A DNA stretch of 64,000 nucleotides from JAUVPY01 sp034412795 (GTDB lineage Bacteria > Chloroflexota > Anaerolineae > 4572-78 > NAK82): positions 4,288 to 68,287 of the forward strand of contig DAOUMD010000120.1 in assembly GCA_034412795.1 (NCBI GenBank), in the 5' to 3' direction. The position numbers and the translations under genes are program-made. Of this stretch, positions 1 through 7,823 are shown piece by piece. The notes below the pieces were generated by a model. It saw only the letters and a program-made list of their open reading frames with translations, was not told where the DNA came from and made no database searches. Within the stretch, counting starts at the first letter, position 1. Each line of letters opens with the position of its first letter.

Positions 1-1669
1 CTAGTCTTTGAAAGCGGGAGAGCAACACAGTGGTTTGGTATACCTGCTCCCCCGAAGGCAAAGCTCGGATACGTTCGAAACATCGGATTGCCACATCGGG
101 CCGTCCCTTTGCTAATGCTAAGAACCCAGCCCGAGCGGCGTCCGCGTATGATTGAACTCGCAGCCATTCGATATCGTATCGCCCTACCATGATAACATAC
201 ACATCCAGATCTTGGGACACATCCCCTCCAGCAGTGCCCGGGCTTGAGCTGGCAACCACTTCCTTCTTTGAGAATACCACTACCTTCTCGTCTTGTTCCA
301 GTGCCTTAACTCTGTCTTCCTTGATGTCATCCTCAACGACGAAGATATCACCCAAAGTTAGGTAAGTCATAGCATTCCTTGATCGAAGTAACTCATCGAT
401 ACAATTCAGCAAGTCCCTCGGTGGAATCGTCGGAAGAAAATCCCTCATCCATTTGGTTACTGTCAGGAATTGGGCTGTGCAAGATACTAGTTCATCTGCA
501 AGGAGCAATCTATCACGGGAAGCCTTGGGGGAGTCTCCAGGATATTTTGTGAGAAGTGATAGGAGACCCGGTAGTGGAATCCAAATAGCGGTGTCCCCAA
601 AAAATAGAGAGACCTTGCTTTCGCTAGTTTCGGAGGGCTGGGCTCCAGTCTGGAGCGCGATTAAGATACTTATTGCTAAGAAATCTACAATGCGGAGAGA
701 AAAGAGAGGGACTACTAGCTGGCATAGCTCGGGGACAAACAACCCTACAACAAGGCCGAGTGTTGCTCCTCCGATAAGTCCCTCCTTTACCCTCTGGGTC
801 ACGGAATCGCAGTAGCGAGGATCTGATGCATCTCTCAAGTAGAATTGGAAGCTTAGTACTCCAATTAACAGTGCGAACCCAAGTGCTGCCCTAAGTGCGT
901 CAAAGCCGCTTGAGATACCAGTCAATATTATAATACCTGAGAAGATCCCGGTCGGCACACCTATGAAGAGATAGTAGGATACGATTTTGTCAGGCGACAT
1001 ACGAGAATCAAGATACATCCCTATTAAGTGGATTATCAGAGCCAATATCGCGATCCATGCCATTCCCAATGGAATTAGATGCCAATCTGCAACTCTTCCG
1101 AGGGCGATGCCAGCAACTCCGATAAAACAGAAAATCACCTCACTTCCAACCAGACTTTGTATAAGCAAATTACGCCAATGTATCTGGTCCAAGGGTAGCC
1201 TTTCTGCGTTTGGACCTTGCACATTCTGTCCGTTACTTACACCTAAACGGTCTACGTGCTCAAATAGCTGGTGGGGGTTGAAGAATATCCAATAGAAGAG
1301 TATCAGATAGTCGCCTGGATTCCACAGTGACAGAGAGTGGCCTATCCTATGACCATAAGGGCCGCGTGAACAAGTGCATCTTCTTGAGATCCTGGTGGTT
1401 GCTGTTTCCCATTCGTTTGCAGTGAAACTTACATCGTCAAACAGCGGTGAAGGCTTGGCCTTTAGCAATTCTTCAATCTGTTGAATCTCGGGATCCAGTC
1501 TGTCCCGCTCGGCTTCCAATTCCTCCCGGCGCTTATTGAGCACCAGCTTCTGCTCGGCGTCTATGGTCACGCCCAGTTGTTGGACGTTAGCCGCGATGCG
1601 GTCGGATAGGTCTTGCCACTGCGTTCGTAGCTCTTCAAGCCTCTGGTGTTGGCGGTCTTGACGGTTCAC
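1..1669 (-). CDS. Partial coiled-coil membrane protein (runs off left edge)
   Basis: A frame of about 556 codons stays open from a GTG at 1669 to base 1 with no stop, so the gene is truncated by the window edge. A CGGAG ribosome site lies six bases before the GTG, and the gene starts 12 bases after the upstream AAA gene stops. Residues 1-60 form a charged coiled coil resembling the C-terminal coils of the next gene and of the 209-residue adaptor (5993-6622), with the same L-x-x-x-W-x-D-L start. Several hydrophobic segments follow, roughly encoded by 650-1150, including a glycine-rich stretch, suggesting three to five membrane helices. The part encoded by 1-600 is soluble-looking and mixed helical. 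No catalytic motif is recognised. Inference: a membrane partner recruited through the shared coil. Confidence 0.75.
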   Translation of the reverse strand, partial: MNRQDRQHQRLEELRTQWQDLSDRIAANVQQLGVTIDAEQKLVLNKRREELEAERDRLDPEIQQIEELLKAKPSPLFDDVSFTANEWETATTRISRRCTCSRGPYGHRIGHSLSLWNPGDYLILFYWIFFNPHQLFEHVDRLGVSNGQNVQGPNAERLPLDQIHWRNLLIQSLVGSEVIFCFIGVAGIALGRVADWHLIPLGMAWIAILALIIHLIGMYLDSRMSPDKIVSYYLFIGVPTGIFSGIIILTGISSGFDALRAALGFALLIGVLSFQFYLRDASDPRYCDSVTQRVKEGLIGGATLGLVVGLFVPELCQLVVPLFSLRIVDFLAISILIALQTGAQPSETSESKVSLFFGDTAIWIPLPGLLSLLTKYPGDSPKASRDRLLLADELVSCTAQFLTVTKWMRDFLPTIPPRDLLNCIDELLRSRNAMTYLTLGDIFVVEDDIKEDRVKALEQDEKVVVFSKKEVVASSSPGTAGGDVSQDLDVYVIMVGRYDIEWLRVQSYADAARAGFLALAKGRPDVAIRCFERIRALPSGEQVYQTTVLLSRFQRL

Positions 1670-1681
1670 TGGCTACTCCGG

Positions 1682-2956
1682 CTATCGTTCTATCGCGTCT
1701 AAATCGGCCCCGACCTGGTCTCGTTCGGTTTGCAGCTTCTCCAGACGACGGTGGAGTGTAAGTCTGCGCTCTTCGTCGGTTTCCGCCCCCAGGTCACGCT
1801 GGACGGCGGTGATCCGGGCGGTGAGGTCGTCCCAGCGGGTTTGGAGTTCCTGGCGCTGCTGGGCTGAGCGCTCATCTTGGGCAGTAACCGTTTTCTCCGG
1901 TTTGGAGGCAGACAACGACTCGACTTCCGCCAGGGCCCGCTCGTAGATGCGATTGCGGATCTGGCATCGGCCATCGGGTCCCGCCTTTATCACGCCGACA
2001 ATGTGTGCCAGACGAAAGTGTTTGTCGTTCAAGCCAGGGCTGAAGCGAGCGCAAGGCTCGTTAGTGATACGCCGGGTATAGGCCAGTAAGTCCTGCTCGG
2101 CGGCCAAGTCTTTGATCCGTGATAGATGATAGGTGTCGTCATAGAAGAAACGCTCGACCGCATTATCTACCACGCTACTGCTATTAGACATGGTAATCAA
2201 TTCTGTACGCTCCGCTAAGTTAAGACACAACCGCTGACTCAGATAGGGCTGGCCGTCAGTCCAATAATGCACCCGTTCGGCCACTTCCTCAGTCATTTTG
2301 CCCGACAGGCCAAGGCAGGTCACAAGTTGCTTCACTTGTGCCGGGGAGAAGTCATTCAAAGAGATACGTTGGTCCACGTTAAAATTCGAGACGGTGTCAT
2401 CCTGGATCAACGCTTTGGGGTTGAACGCTCCAGCGATGACAAAGGTCAAGTGCCGCCAGAAGGGAAGGCTCTGGCGCGAGGTATACACGCTGCGGATGAC
2501 GGAGAAGAAATCGGTGGCCCAATCCTGAGGCATAGCGCCGATTTCATCCAGCGCAATGATCACTTTCTGTTCGGCCGCTTCGGCGCTTTCGGCTACATCG
2601 GCCAGGAAATCCTCCCACGAGGTACTGTCGTGCGGAGGCTCGGGCCGTTGGTTCCTGGGGATAAAGGATAATTGGCGCAGCAACCATTTCCCTAGCGAGG
2701 CGTACCATTCGGATGGGGAGGCGACACTGGATTTGGCAGCCATCAGGTCACGATAGGCAAAAGCATACCCGCGAGGTGAGAATTGACCATCAAGCCGGTT
2801 GATGAGGCTGGTCTTGCCGTGCTGGCGCGGCTCTACTAGGGTGATGTACTCCATTCGCCGCAAGTGAGCGGCCGCCTTTTCGTCAGCCTCACGTGAGATG
2901 TAGACTGGCGAATCGGCCAGAAGAGGCCCACCAGCCTGGAAGGGGAAATCGCTCAT
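1682..2956 (-). CDS. AAA ATPase (AAA_35-like) with C-terminal coiled coil
   Basis: A 424-residue P-loop ATPase. The N-terminus (G-G-P-L then S-P-V-Y-I-S-R-E-A-D) matches the start typical of AAA_35-like ATPases. The P-loop at residues 42-51 is P-R-Q-H-G-K-T-S, which lacks the first glycine, as is usual in that family. Walker B is K-V-I-I-A-L-D-E at 131-138. Residues about 250-350 look like the helical lid and winged helix. Residues 360-424 form a charged coiled coil shared with the preceding partial gene and with the 209-residue adaptor. Its ATG overlaps the receptor gene stop as ATGA, so translation is probably coupled to the receptor. Likely a STAND-like switch acting with the receptor; the output is unknown. 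Confidence 0.85.
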   Translation of the reverse strand: MSDFPFQAGGPLLADSPVYISREADEKAAAHLRRMEYITLVEPRQHGKTSLINRLDGQFSPRGYAFAYRDLMAAKSSVASPSEWYASLGKWLLRQLSFIPRNQRPEPPHDSTSWEDFLADVAESAEAAEQKVIIALDEIGAMPQDWATDFFSVIRSVYTSRQSLPFWRHLTFVIAGAFNPKALIQDDTVSNFNVDQRISLNDFSPAQVKQLVTCLGLSGKMTEEVAERVHYWTDGQPYLSQRLCLNLAERTELITMSNSSSVVDNAVERFFYDDTYHLSRIKDLAAEQDLLAYTRRITNEPCARFSPGLNDKHFRLAHIVGVIKAGPDGRCQIRNRIYERALAEVESLSASKPEKTVTAQDERSAQQRQELQTRWDDLTARITAVQRDLGAETDEERRLTLHRRLEKLQTERDQVGADLDAIER

Positions 2957-5610
2957 GCTGGTGCCTCCGTTTGTTGGTATTGCTCGACGAGGACTTCGAG
3001 CAGGTCTTCGACGGTGGTGGTATTGGCCAGGACTGAGGGAAACGCTTCCACAGCGAATGCATAGCCGGCTTGAGATCGCTTGAGGATGGAGCGCAGGTCT
3101 ACCAGCCGATCCAGAGCATCTTTCGCCGCCGTCGCGCTGGGCTGGATGTGGGCCTGTTCAGCTAACAAATGATGAACTTCCTTCAGGCGATAGGTTTTAG
3201 CTTCCTGCGATAGCACCAGGGTGATGATCTTCTCAAGAGGTGTAGCGGCTTCCCAGTAGGTTTGCAGGAAGTCAACCTCCTGAAACTGAGGATCTTCAAT
3301 CACTGCATTTACATCTTCTAGCGTAATGCGCCGAGTCTCCCGCTTGTTGAGCTGCTCGATCAAGTGGCTGCATAGGCGCTGGACGACGTTGGGATGGCCT
3401 GACGTAAAGTCGTAGATGCGGCATACCATCGCCTCTCTATCCACTAATTCGATCTCCAATTGCTGCATCGGTTGAGTGACCAGATCTTTGACGGCCTGGA
3501 AGTTCAGAGGACCAAGCAACATCTCGTTCGCGAAATTGAACAAGGGACTAGCGGAGTCTCGCAAGGCCCCACGGAGTGTGCGTTCGCCGCTGAGGACGAC
3601 ACTAAGTTGACCGGCATTGGCTAAGGCTCGCAGCTTGTTGAATAGCCGCCAGCCCTCGGCGCGGTCGGCGGGGACAAGTTTGTCAGCCTCGTCCAGTAGC
3701 AAGACAACAGGTCTATCAGTGGGTGGGGCATCGAGCAGGTCTCCAAAGGTTCCGGGCGCATCGGGTGGTGGTTCTAACCGCCAATCGTGGATGATCGCTG
3801 CGAGGAAGGTAGCGTAAGTGGGAGTAGTAGAGCAATCATGGTAGAGAGTACGAAAGCCAGCAACGGGTAGATGGGTGCGGTGCAGACGGCCGAGGAGGGA
3901 TGATTTTCCAATGCGGCGGCCACCGATGATGGCATATGAGAAATGATCTATTCTCCCCGTCACCTCTTGCAGTTCCTGCTCACGCCCAAAGAACACTCTG
4001 TCGGATGTAGGACCCACTGTGACAAATGGAGAGATAGTCAGAAGGTCAACTTGCGCTGGTACGTCACGCAGAACGACTATTGTGCCAAGTTCTTCACCTT
4101 CGGGCGTCCCTACCGGTGATGCCCATGCACTCAGCACACGATTGCCCACCCGGTAGCGTCGGGGCTGCTGCAACATAGCTAGTGTCAACGACGGGTCCAT
4201 TTCAGGGTCACCTTCGTTGCCGGTGAATAGGACGGGGAGCAATTCGCGCGGCGGGCCTGAGGGAAACTCACTTGACACGTCCGCCAAGACCCGCTGGGCT
4301 GCCGGGTTGGAAGTGATGGCCTTACCTTCGGCGTCGAGTACAACAACACCGTCAGTGATGCTAGTGAGGATAGCCTCCAACTTACCGGCCTGCTCAGCCA
4401 ACGCTCGGTTGCGCTCCTCCAGGCGCTCGATCATCGCATCAAAGGAATAGGCCAGGCTGCCAATTTCATCAGTACGCTGGATGCCAGTGCGCTGTTCTAG
4501 GTCTCCCGCTGCCACAGCAATAGAGATATCTACAAGACGGTTGAGGGGATGGATGGTACGTTGCGCGATGACAAATCCCGTGGTGATCACAGCTACCGTT
4601 GCCAATGAAAAGATCAGGCTTAAAAGGTTGCGACTGGCTGCTAATTTGGCCACGATGAAGTTGCTGGGCAAAGCCACGCTAAAGAATCCGAAGGACTGAT
4701 CCCGCAGCCGCCAGTCCCCGAAGGCCAGCACGTATGATTGGCCCAGGATGTCCAGCTGCCTTAGGAAGACTTGATCTTCTGTCTCGGCTACCACTGCCTG
4801 GTAACGATTGGGTGACTCTTGTAATAACGTAGTAACCACATTGTACTGCTCTGGCGTTTCCTGCAGGGCTTGAGTAAAATCTTCCTGCCCACCTGCCACG
4901 GTGGTGTCAATGACGACCCCATTCCGGTCATAGAGTGTCACTTTGGCCACGGCGACTTCGGTCAGTTCAACCACCATCTCGCGTATGTAGGTGCCGACCA
5001 TTGCTGCTCCCACCTGTTCTCCCTCTCGATAGACGGGGCCTACGGTAAAGATCATCAACCCATAAGGCGTCTCGTTCAGCAAAACGCGCTTCTCGCCAAA
5101 CTCATCCACGTGACCGTCCAGCACGAGACGCACATCTTCCAGTTCGGAGAAGTCGGCGCCAGATCGTTCTTCGGCATCTCCCTCGCCCTGGCCCGGTGGG
5201 CGCTGCCAGCCATAAACCTCCACACCCTTGACATCCAGCAACTCCACAGCATCGCTCTTACTGTTGGCGAGGATTTGTGGTAACAGATTGGCCAGCGCCT
5301 CCCTATTGGCAGTTGCCAGACTTTCGGGCACCCCCTGCGTGCCGGCCACAGCACGTAATACCGCCAGCCGATCTTCCTCGTACATGACCATGTTCTCAGA
5401 GACAATCCGGCCTGCATCGAAGAGTTGGTTGTTGAACCGCTCGCGCATCGAACCGGTGACCAGGCCAACGACCACAAAGTAACCTATGCCCCCTACCGCC
5501 AGCGCCACCAATAAATATGGTAGGAAAATTTTGGTTCGAATGCTGACAACCAATCTGTTTAGTGTGCCGCGCCATCCTGGAGGACGTCCTGGCAGTGTCT
5601 TCTGGCCCAT
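2953..5610 (-). CDS. Transmembrane receptor: sensor-HAMP-PAS-AAA ATPase
   Basis: An 885-residue protein with an unusual architecture. A hydrophobic helix at about 29-53 and another at about 328-352 bracket a dCache-like extracytoplasmic sensor region. A HAMP domain follows (H-P-L-N-R-L near 357), then a PAS-like domain at about 408-530. In place of a histidine kinase there is an ORC/NACHT-like ATPase with Walker A G-G-R-R-I-G-K-S-S near 563 and Walker B V-V-L-L-L-D-E-A near 637. The C-terminus looks like a winged helix. An AGGGGC ribosome site precedes the ATG. The gene overlaps the AAA gene by four bases. Inference: an outside signal passes through HAMP and PAS to switch the nucleotide state of the ATPase, which then works with the coupled AAA protein. 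Confidence 0.88.
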   Translation of the reverse strand: MGQKTLPGRPPGWRGTLNRLVVSIRTKIFLPYLLVALAVGGIGYFVVVGLVTGSMRERFNNQLFDAGRIVSENMVMYEEDRLAVLRAVAGTQGVPESLATANREALANLLPQILANSKSDAVELLDVKGVEVYGWQRPPGQGEGDAEERSGADFSELEDVRLVLDGHVDEFGEKRVLLNETPYGLMIFTVGPVYREGEQVGAAMVGTYIREMVVELTEVAVAKVTLYDRNGVVIDTTVAGGQEDFTQALQETPEQYNVVTTLLQESPNRYQAVVAETEDQVFLRQLDILGQSYVLAFGDWRLRDQSFGFFSVALPSNFIVAKLAASRNLLSLIFSLATVAVITTGFVIAQRTIHPLNRLVDISIAVAAGDLEQRTGIQRTDEIGSLAYSFDAMIERLEERNRALAEQAGKLEAILTSITDGVVVLDAEGKAITSNPAAQRVLADVSSEFPSGPPRELLPVLFTGNEGDPEMDPSLTLAMLQQPRRYRVGNRVLSAWASPVGTPEGEELGTIVVLRDVPAQVDLLTISPFVTVGPTSDRVFFGREQELQEVTGRIDHFSYAIIGGRRIGKSSLLGRLHRTHLPVAGFRTLYHDCSTTPTYATFLAAIIHDWRLEPPPDAPGTFGDLLDAPPTDRPVVLLLDEADKLVPADRAEGWRLFNKLRALANAGQLSVVLSGERTLRGALRDSASPLFNFANEMLLGPLNFQAVKDLVTQPMQQLEIELVDREAMVCRIYDFTSGHPNVVQRLCSHLIEQLNKRETRRITLEDVNAVIEDPQFQEVDFLQTYWEAATPLEKIITLVLSQEAKTYRLKEVHHLLAEQAHIQPSATAAKDALDRLVDLRSILKRSQAGYAFAVEAFPSVLANTTTVEDLLEVLVEQYQQTEAPA

Positions 5611-5670
5611 AAATTTGCCCCTACAACACTAATTCAGGCGGAAAAAGAGAAGAATCCATCTACCGGTTCT

Positions 5671-5871
5671 CTATTTGTCTTCACGGTTCCCAGTCGCAAT
5701 GGGTTGAAGTAAAGCCTCCACATCTTCACGCTTGATGCGGATGGTCGGCTGTCCAGCCACACGATAGGCTGGCAGACGCTGCTGCTCGATGTAACGGCGG
5801 ATGGTGCGCGTGGAGACGGAGATCAGGTCGGCCGCTTGGCGGACCGAGAGGTAAACTGGCTGATCGGTCAT
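5671..5871 (-). CDS. Small excisionase-family HTH DNA-binding protein
   Basis: A 66-residue MerR/excisionase-type helix-turn-helix protein. The pattern is L-S-V-R-Q-A-A-D-L-I-S-V-S-T-R-T-I-R-R-Y-I, then a wing ending I-K-R-E-D-V-E-A-L-L. An AGGAGG lies nine bases before the ATG at 5871. A TTG three codons upstream abuts that AGGAGG and is a poor start. The gene sits 60 bases before the receptor gene and about 120 bases after the adaptor, so it may be a local regulator of the receptor/AAA genes. Such proteins also occur as recombination directionality factors; no integrase is adjacent here. Confidence 0.85.
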   Translation of the reverse strand: MTDQPVYLSVRQAADLISVSTRTIRRYIEQQRLPAYRVAGQPTIRIKREDVEALLQPIATGNREDK

Positions 5872-5992
5872 AGGCCTCAACCTCCTGCACCAATTTAAAA
5901 GGAGCTTTGTTTACATACTATCGCATTTGTCAGCGGATGTCAATAGGATTTCAGAAGGTTGGGGCAGCAGACAAGCTTTATCTGTCACAGTC

Positions 5993-6622
5993 CTATTCCA
6001 GCTCTTCTTCAATTGATTCCAAGTCAGTTTCCACCCGGGCACGTCGAGCCTCTAGCTCTTCCAGGCGGCGCTGCAGCACCAGTTCACGCTCGGCGTCCAT
6101 TTCCAGGCCCAGGTCCCTCCGCACGGCTTCAATGCGAGTGGTCAGATCACTCCAATCCGTCTGGAGTTCACGGCGGCGTTGTTCCAGGCGCTCGCGGCGG
6201 TTGGAAGCAAGCGGGGCCTCATCCCCCCCAGCTTGATCGGGGGGTACAGCTCTTGGCTGGCTAGGCTGTACCACCAGCGCCCCATCGCCGATGGCCAGGC
6301 CCTGGGCGTGCTGGATGTGGATATCATAGGTCGCACGGTCCGGCGGCGAGGACGCCGTGACCAGAGGCGTTGTCCCCTGGGGCTGGCCACCCTGCCTGGC
6401 AAAACGAGCCGAAATTTCAGCGATGTCGGCAGGCCAGGACTCGCCAGCTAGGCGGCGGTATTCGGCTAGGTAGCCCTCGATCAGCGACCACTGTTCCTCA
6501 ATGGTGCGCCGCGAGCGGGCTTTTTCCTTTGGCTCCGACGAGGCCTGGATGATATCCTCGTATTCGCGAATGAGGTTGTAAGATTCGCGGATGTGTTGCT
6601 CAAGATCAGCTTTGCGGGACAC
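5993..6622 (-). CDS. Three-module adaptor: helical hairpin, IGD motif, coiled coil
   Basis: A 209-residue protein without an enzymatic domain, combining three modules found separately elsewhere in the window. Residues 6-58 are the helical hairpin (D-L-E-Q-H-I-R-E-S-Y, then E-P-K-E-K at the turn). Residues 98-119 are the IGD motif (G-L-A-I-G-D-G-A) inside a proline- and alanine-rich linker. Residues 143-209 are a charged coiled coil like the tails of the AAA gene at 1682-2956 and the partial gene at 1-1669. The start is a GTG preceded by AGGAGGGG with good spacing. Inference: a scaffold that bridges proteins carrying the hairpin or IGD motif to the membrane and AAA proteins through like-with-like contacts. 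Confidence 0.9.
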   Translation of the reverse strand: MSRKADLEQHIRESYNLIREYEDIIQASSEPKEKARSRRTIEEQWSLIEGYLAEYRRLAGESWPADIAEISARFARQGGQPQGTTPLVTASSPPDRATYDIHIQHAQGLAIGDGALVVQPSQPRAVPPDQAGGDEAPLASNRRERLEQRRRELQTDWSDLTTRIEAVRRDLGLEMDAERELVLQRRLEELEARRARVETDLESIEEELE

Positions 6623-6652
6623 GCTCCCCTCCTACTCATTACTCTTCAGCAT

Positions 6653-6835
6653 CTAAATTACTCGAATCGAACCGATTCTTTCTCCCAATCCGATAACGGT
6701 GTCAATACGATTGGCATACCAAGCACACAATCTATCACGCTCGTATGCATTGAGCGCATATTCGGGTTCTCCCCCCATGCCCTCGTGTACATACAACAAA
6801 TCGTAAAGAATGGCCCGATAGGTTTGTTCGGTCAA
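6653..6835 (-). CDS. Small protein coupled to HD gene, unknown function
   Basis: A 60-residue protein whose ATG overlaps the stop of the HD-domain gene as ATGA, a strong sign of translational coupling. It is tyrosine- and charge-rich, has no signal peptide or membrane segment, and contains a helical E-Y-A-L-N-A-Y-E-R-D-R-L stretch. The family was not recognised. Gene order suggests a partner or regulator of the HD protein. It is short, but the coupling and its place in the operon make it credible. Confidence 0.65.
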   Translation of the reverse strand: MTEQTYRAILYDLLYVHEGMGGEPEYALNAYERDRLCAWYANRIDTVIGLGERIGSIRVI

Positions 6836-7749
6836 GCCACAATGCTCGGTGTCGGTAGGTAATATACCTGGGTGTCTCCGTCGCAGATGAGCGCCGGCAA
6901 GGCACCCGATCCCCCCATCTTACTGCTCATGATTAAGAAATCTGCGGGGGAAACCGGTTCTCCATAGAGGTATTCGATCGACTCTTCGATGGTGGGCGGG
7001 CGCTGGTGTGTTTGATGGAAACGTGCAGTGGCGGCCGCATCATGCCCCACTCGCGACTCACCCCCAATCCCCAGGAACAGGGTATGGGTTGTGTGAGCCG
7101 TGGTGATGCGCTGAGTATGTTCAATCCATTCCAGGGCTATTGCGCAGTCCCGCTCAGCCAGAACCGAGGGGTCGCCATACACTCGATGGTCGATGTCCAG
7201 CTCATCACCGAAACGGAGTAACGCCGCCAGCAGGCGTAGGCGCAGTGTCTCCCCACCGTGGACGAACGAATCGTAATCATCCGCATCTAAATTTACCCGG
7301 CGATGGCCCCGGGCGACTAGGGCTACCGCTTCGACGATAGCCGGGTCGCGGGCCAGGGGGGTGGGAAAGGCCTCGGCCGGGGCCTCGAAGACGGCGTAGA
7401 TCATCTCGGCCGTCTGCTGGTGGTGCTCGCGAATCTCGACTAAATCACCGCTGGCAAACTTCTCGTTCTGCATGCCAATGTCGTGCAGGTAGGTGGCTGC
7501 CAGCAGCACAAAGACCTCGGTCGGGGTGAGGCGTTTGTCGGTCTGCATCATCCCGGCTGCCAGACCATCCAACAGGGCGATGATACGCTGGCTGTGCTCC
7601 AGCGTATGGTTGGTGAAATAGCGGTGCAGCGGGCGCGCCCAGATGCGTGCCGCCGCTTTGCGCACGTTTTCCAGCGCGCGTTGTTGATCGGTATCTAGAG
7701 TTTCTATCAATTGCTCATCCATACTCGCCTGTTCCTGTTTTCTCGCCAT
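6832..7749 (-). CDS. HD-domain protein (putative phosphohydrolase-type effector)
   Basis: A 305-residue protein with an HD-superfamily core: histidines at 48 and 52 in N-H-T-L-E-H, the paired H89-D90 in Y-L-H-D-I-G, and H109-H110 downstream. HD proteins of this kind bind metal and hydrolyse phosphoesters, often nucleotides. Variants are found as effectors in bacterial conflict operons. The C-terminal third has no recognised domain. The start at 7749 has a poor ribosome site; an ATG at 7722 is a possible alternative. The gene lies 74 bases after the NACHT-FGE gene and overlaps the 60-residue gene by four bases. Substrate is unknown. Confidence 0.85.
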   Translation of the reverse strand: MARKQEQASMDEQLIETLDTDQQRALENVRKAAARIWARPLHRYFTNHTLEHSQRIIALLDGLAAGMMQTDKRLTPTEVFVLLAATYLHDIGMQNEKFASGDLVEIREHHQQTAEMIYAVFEAPAEAFPTPLARDPAIVEAVALVARGHRRVNLDADDYDSFVHGGETLRLRLLAALLRFGDELDIDHRVYGDPSVLAERDCAIALEWIEHTQRITTAHTTHTLFLGIGGESRVGHDAAATARFHQTHQRPPTIEESIEYLYGEPVSPADFLIMSSKMGGSGALPALICDGDTQVYYLPTPSIVA

Positions 7750-7823
7750 GCGCTAAAGGCGAATTGCAGTTTGCTGACTCGCTGATTTGCCTTCCTCCCA
7801 TACATTTCATAGATGTTGGGAGG

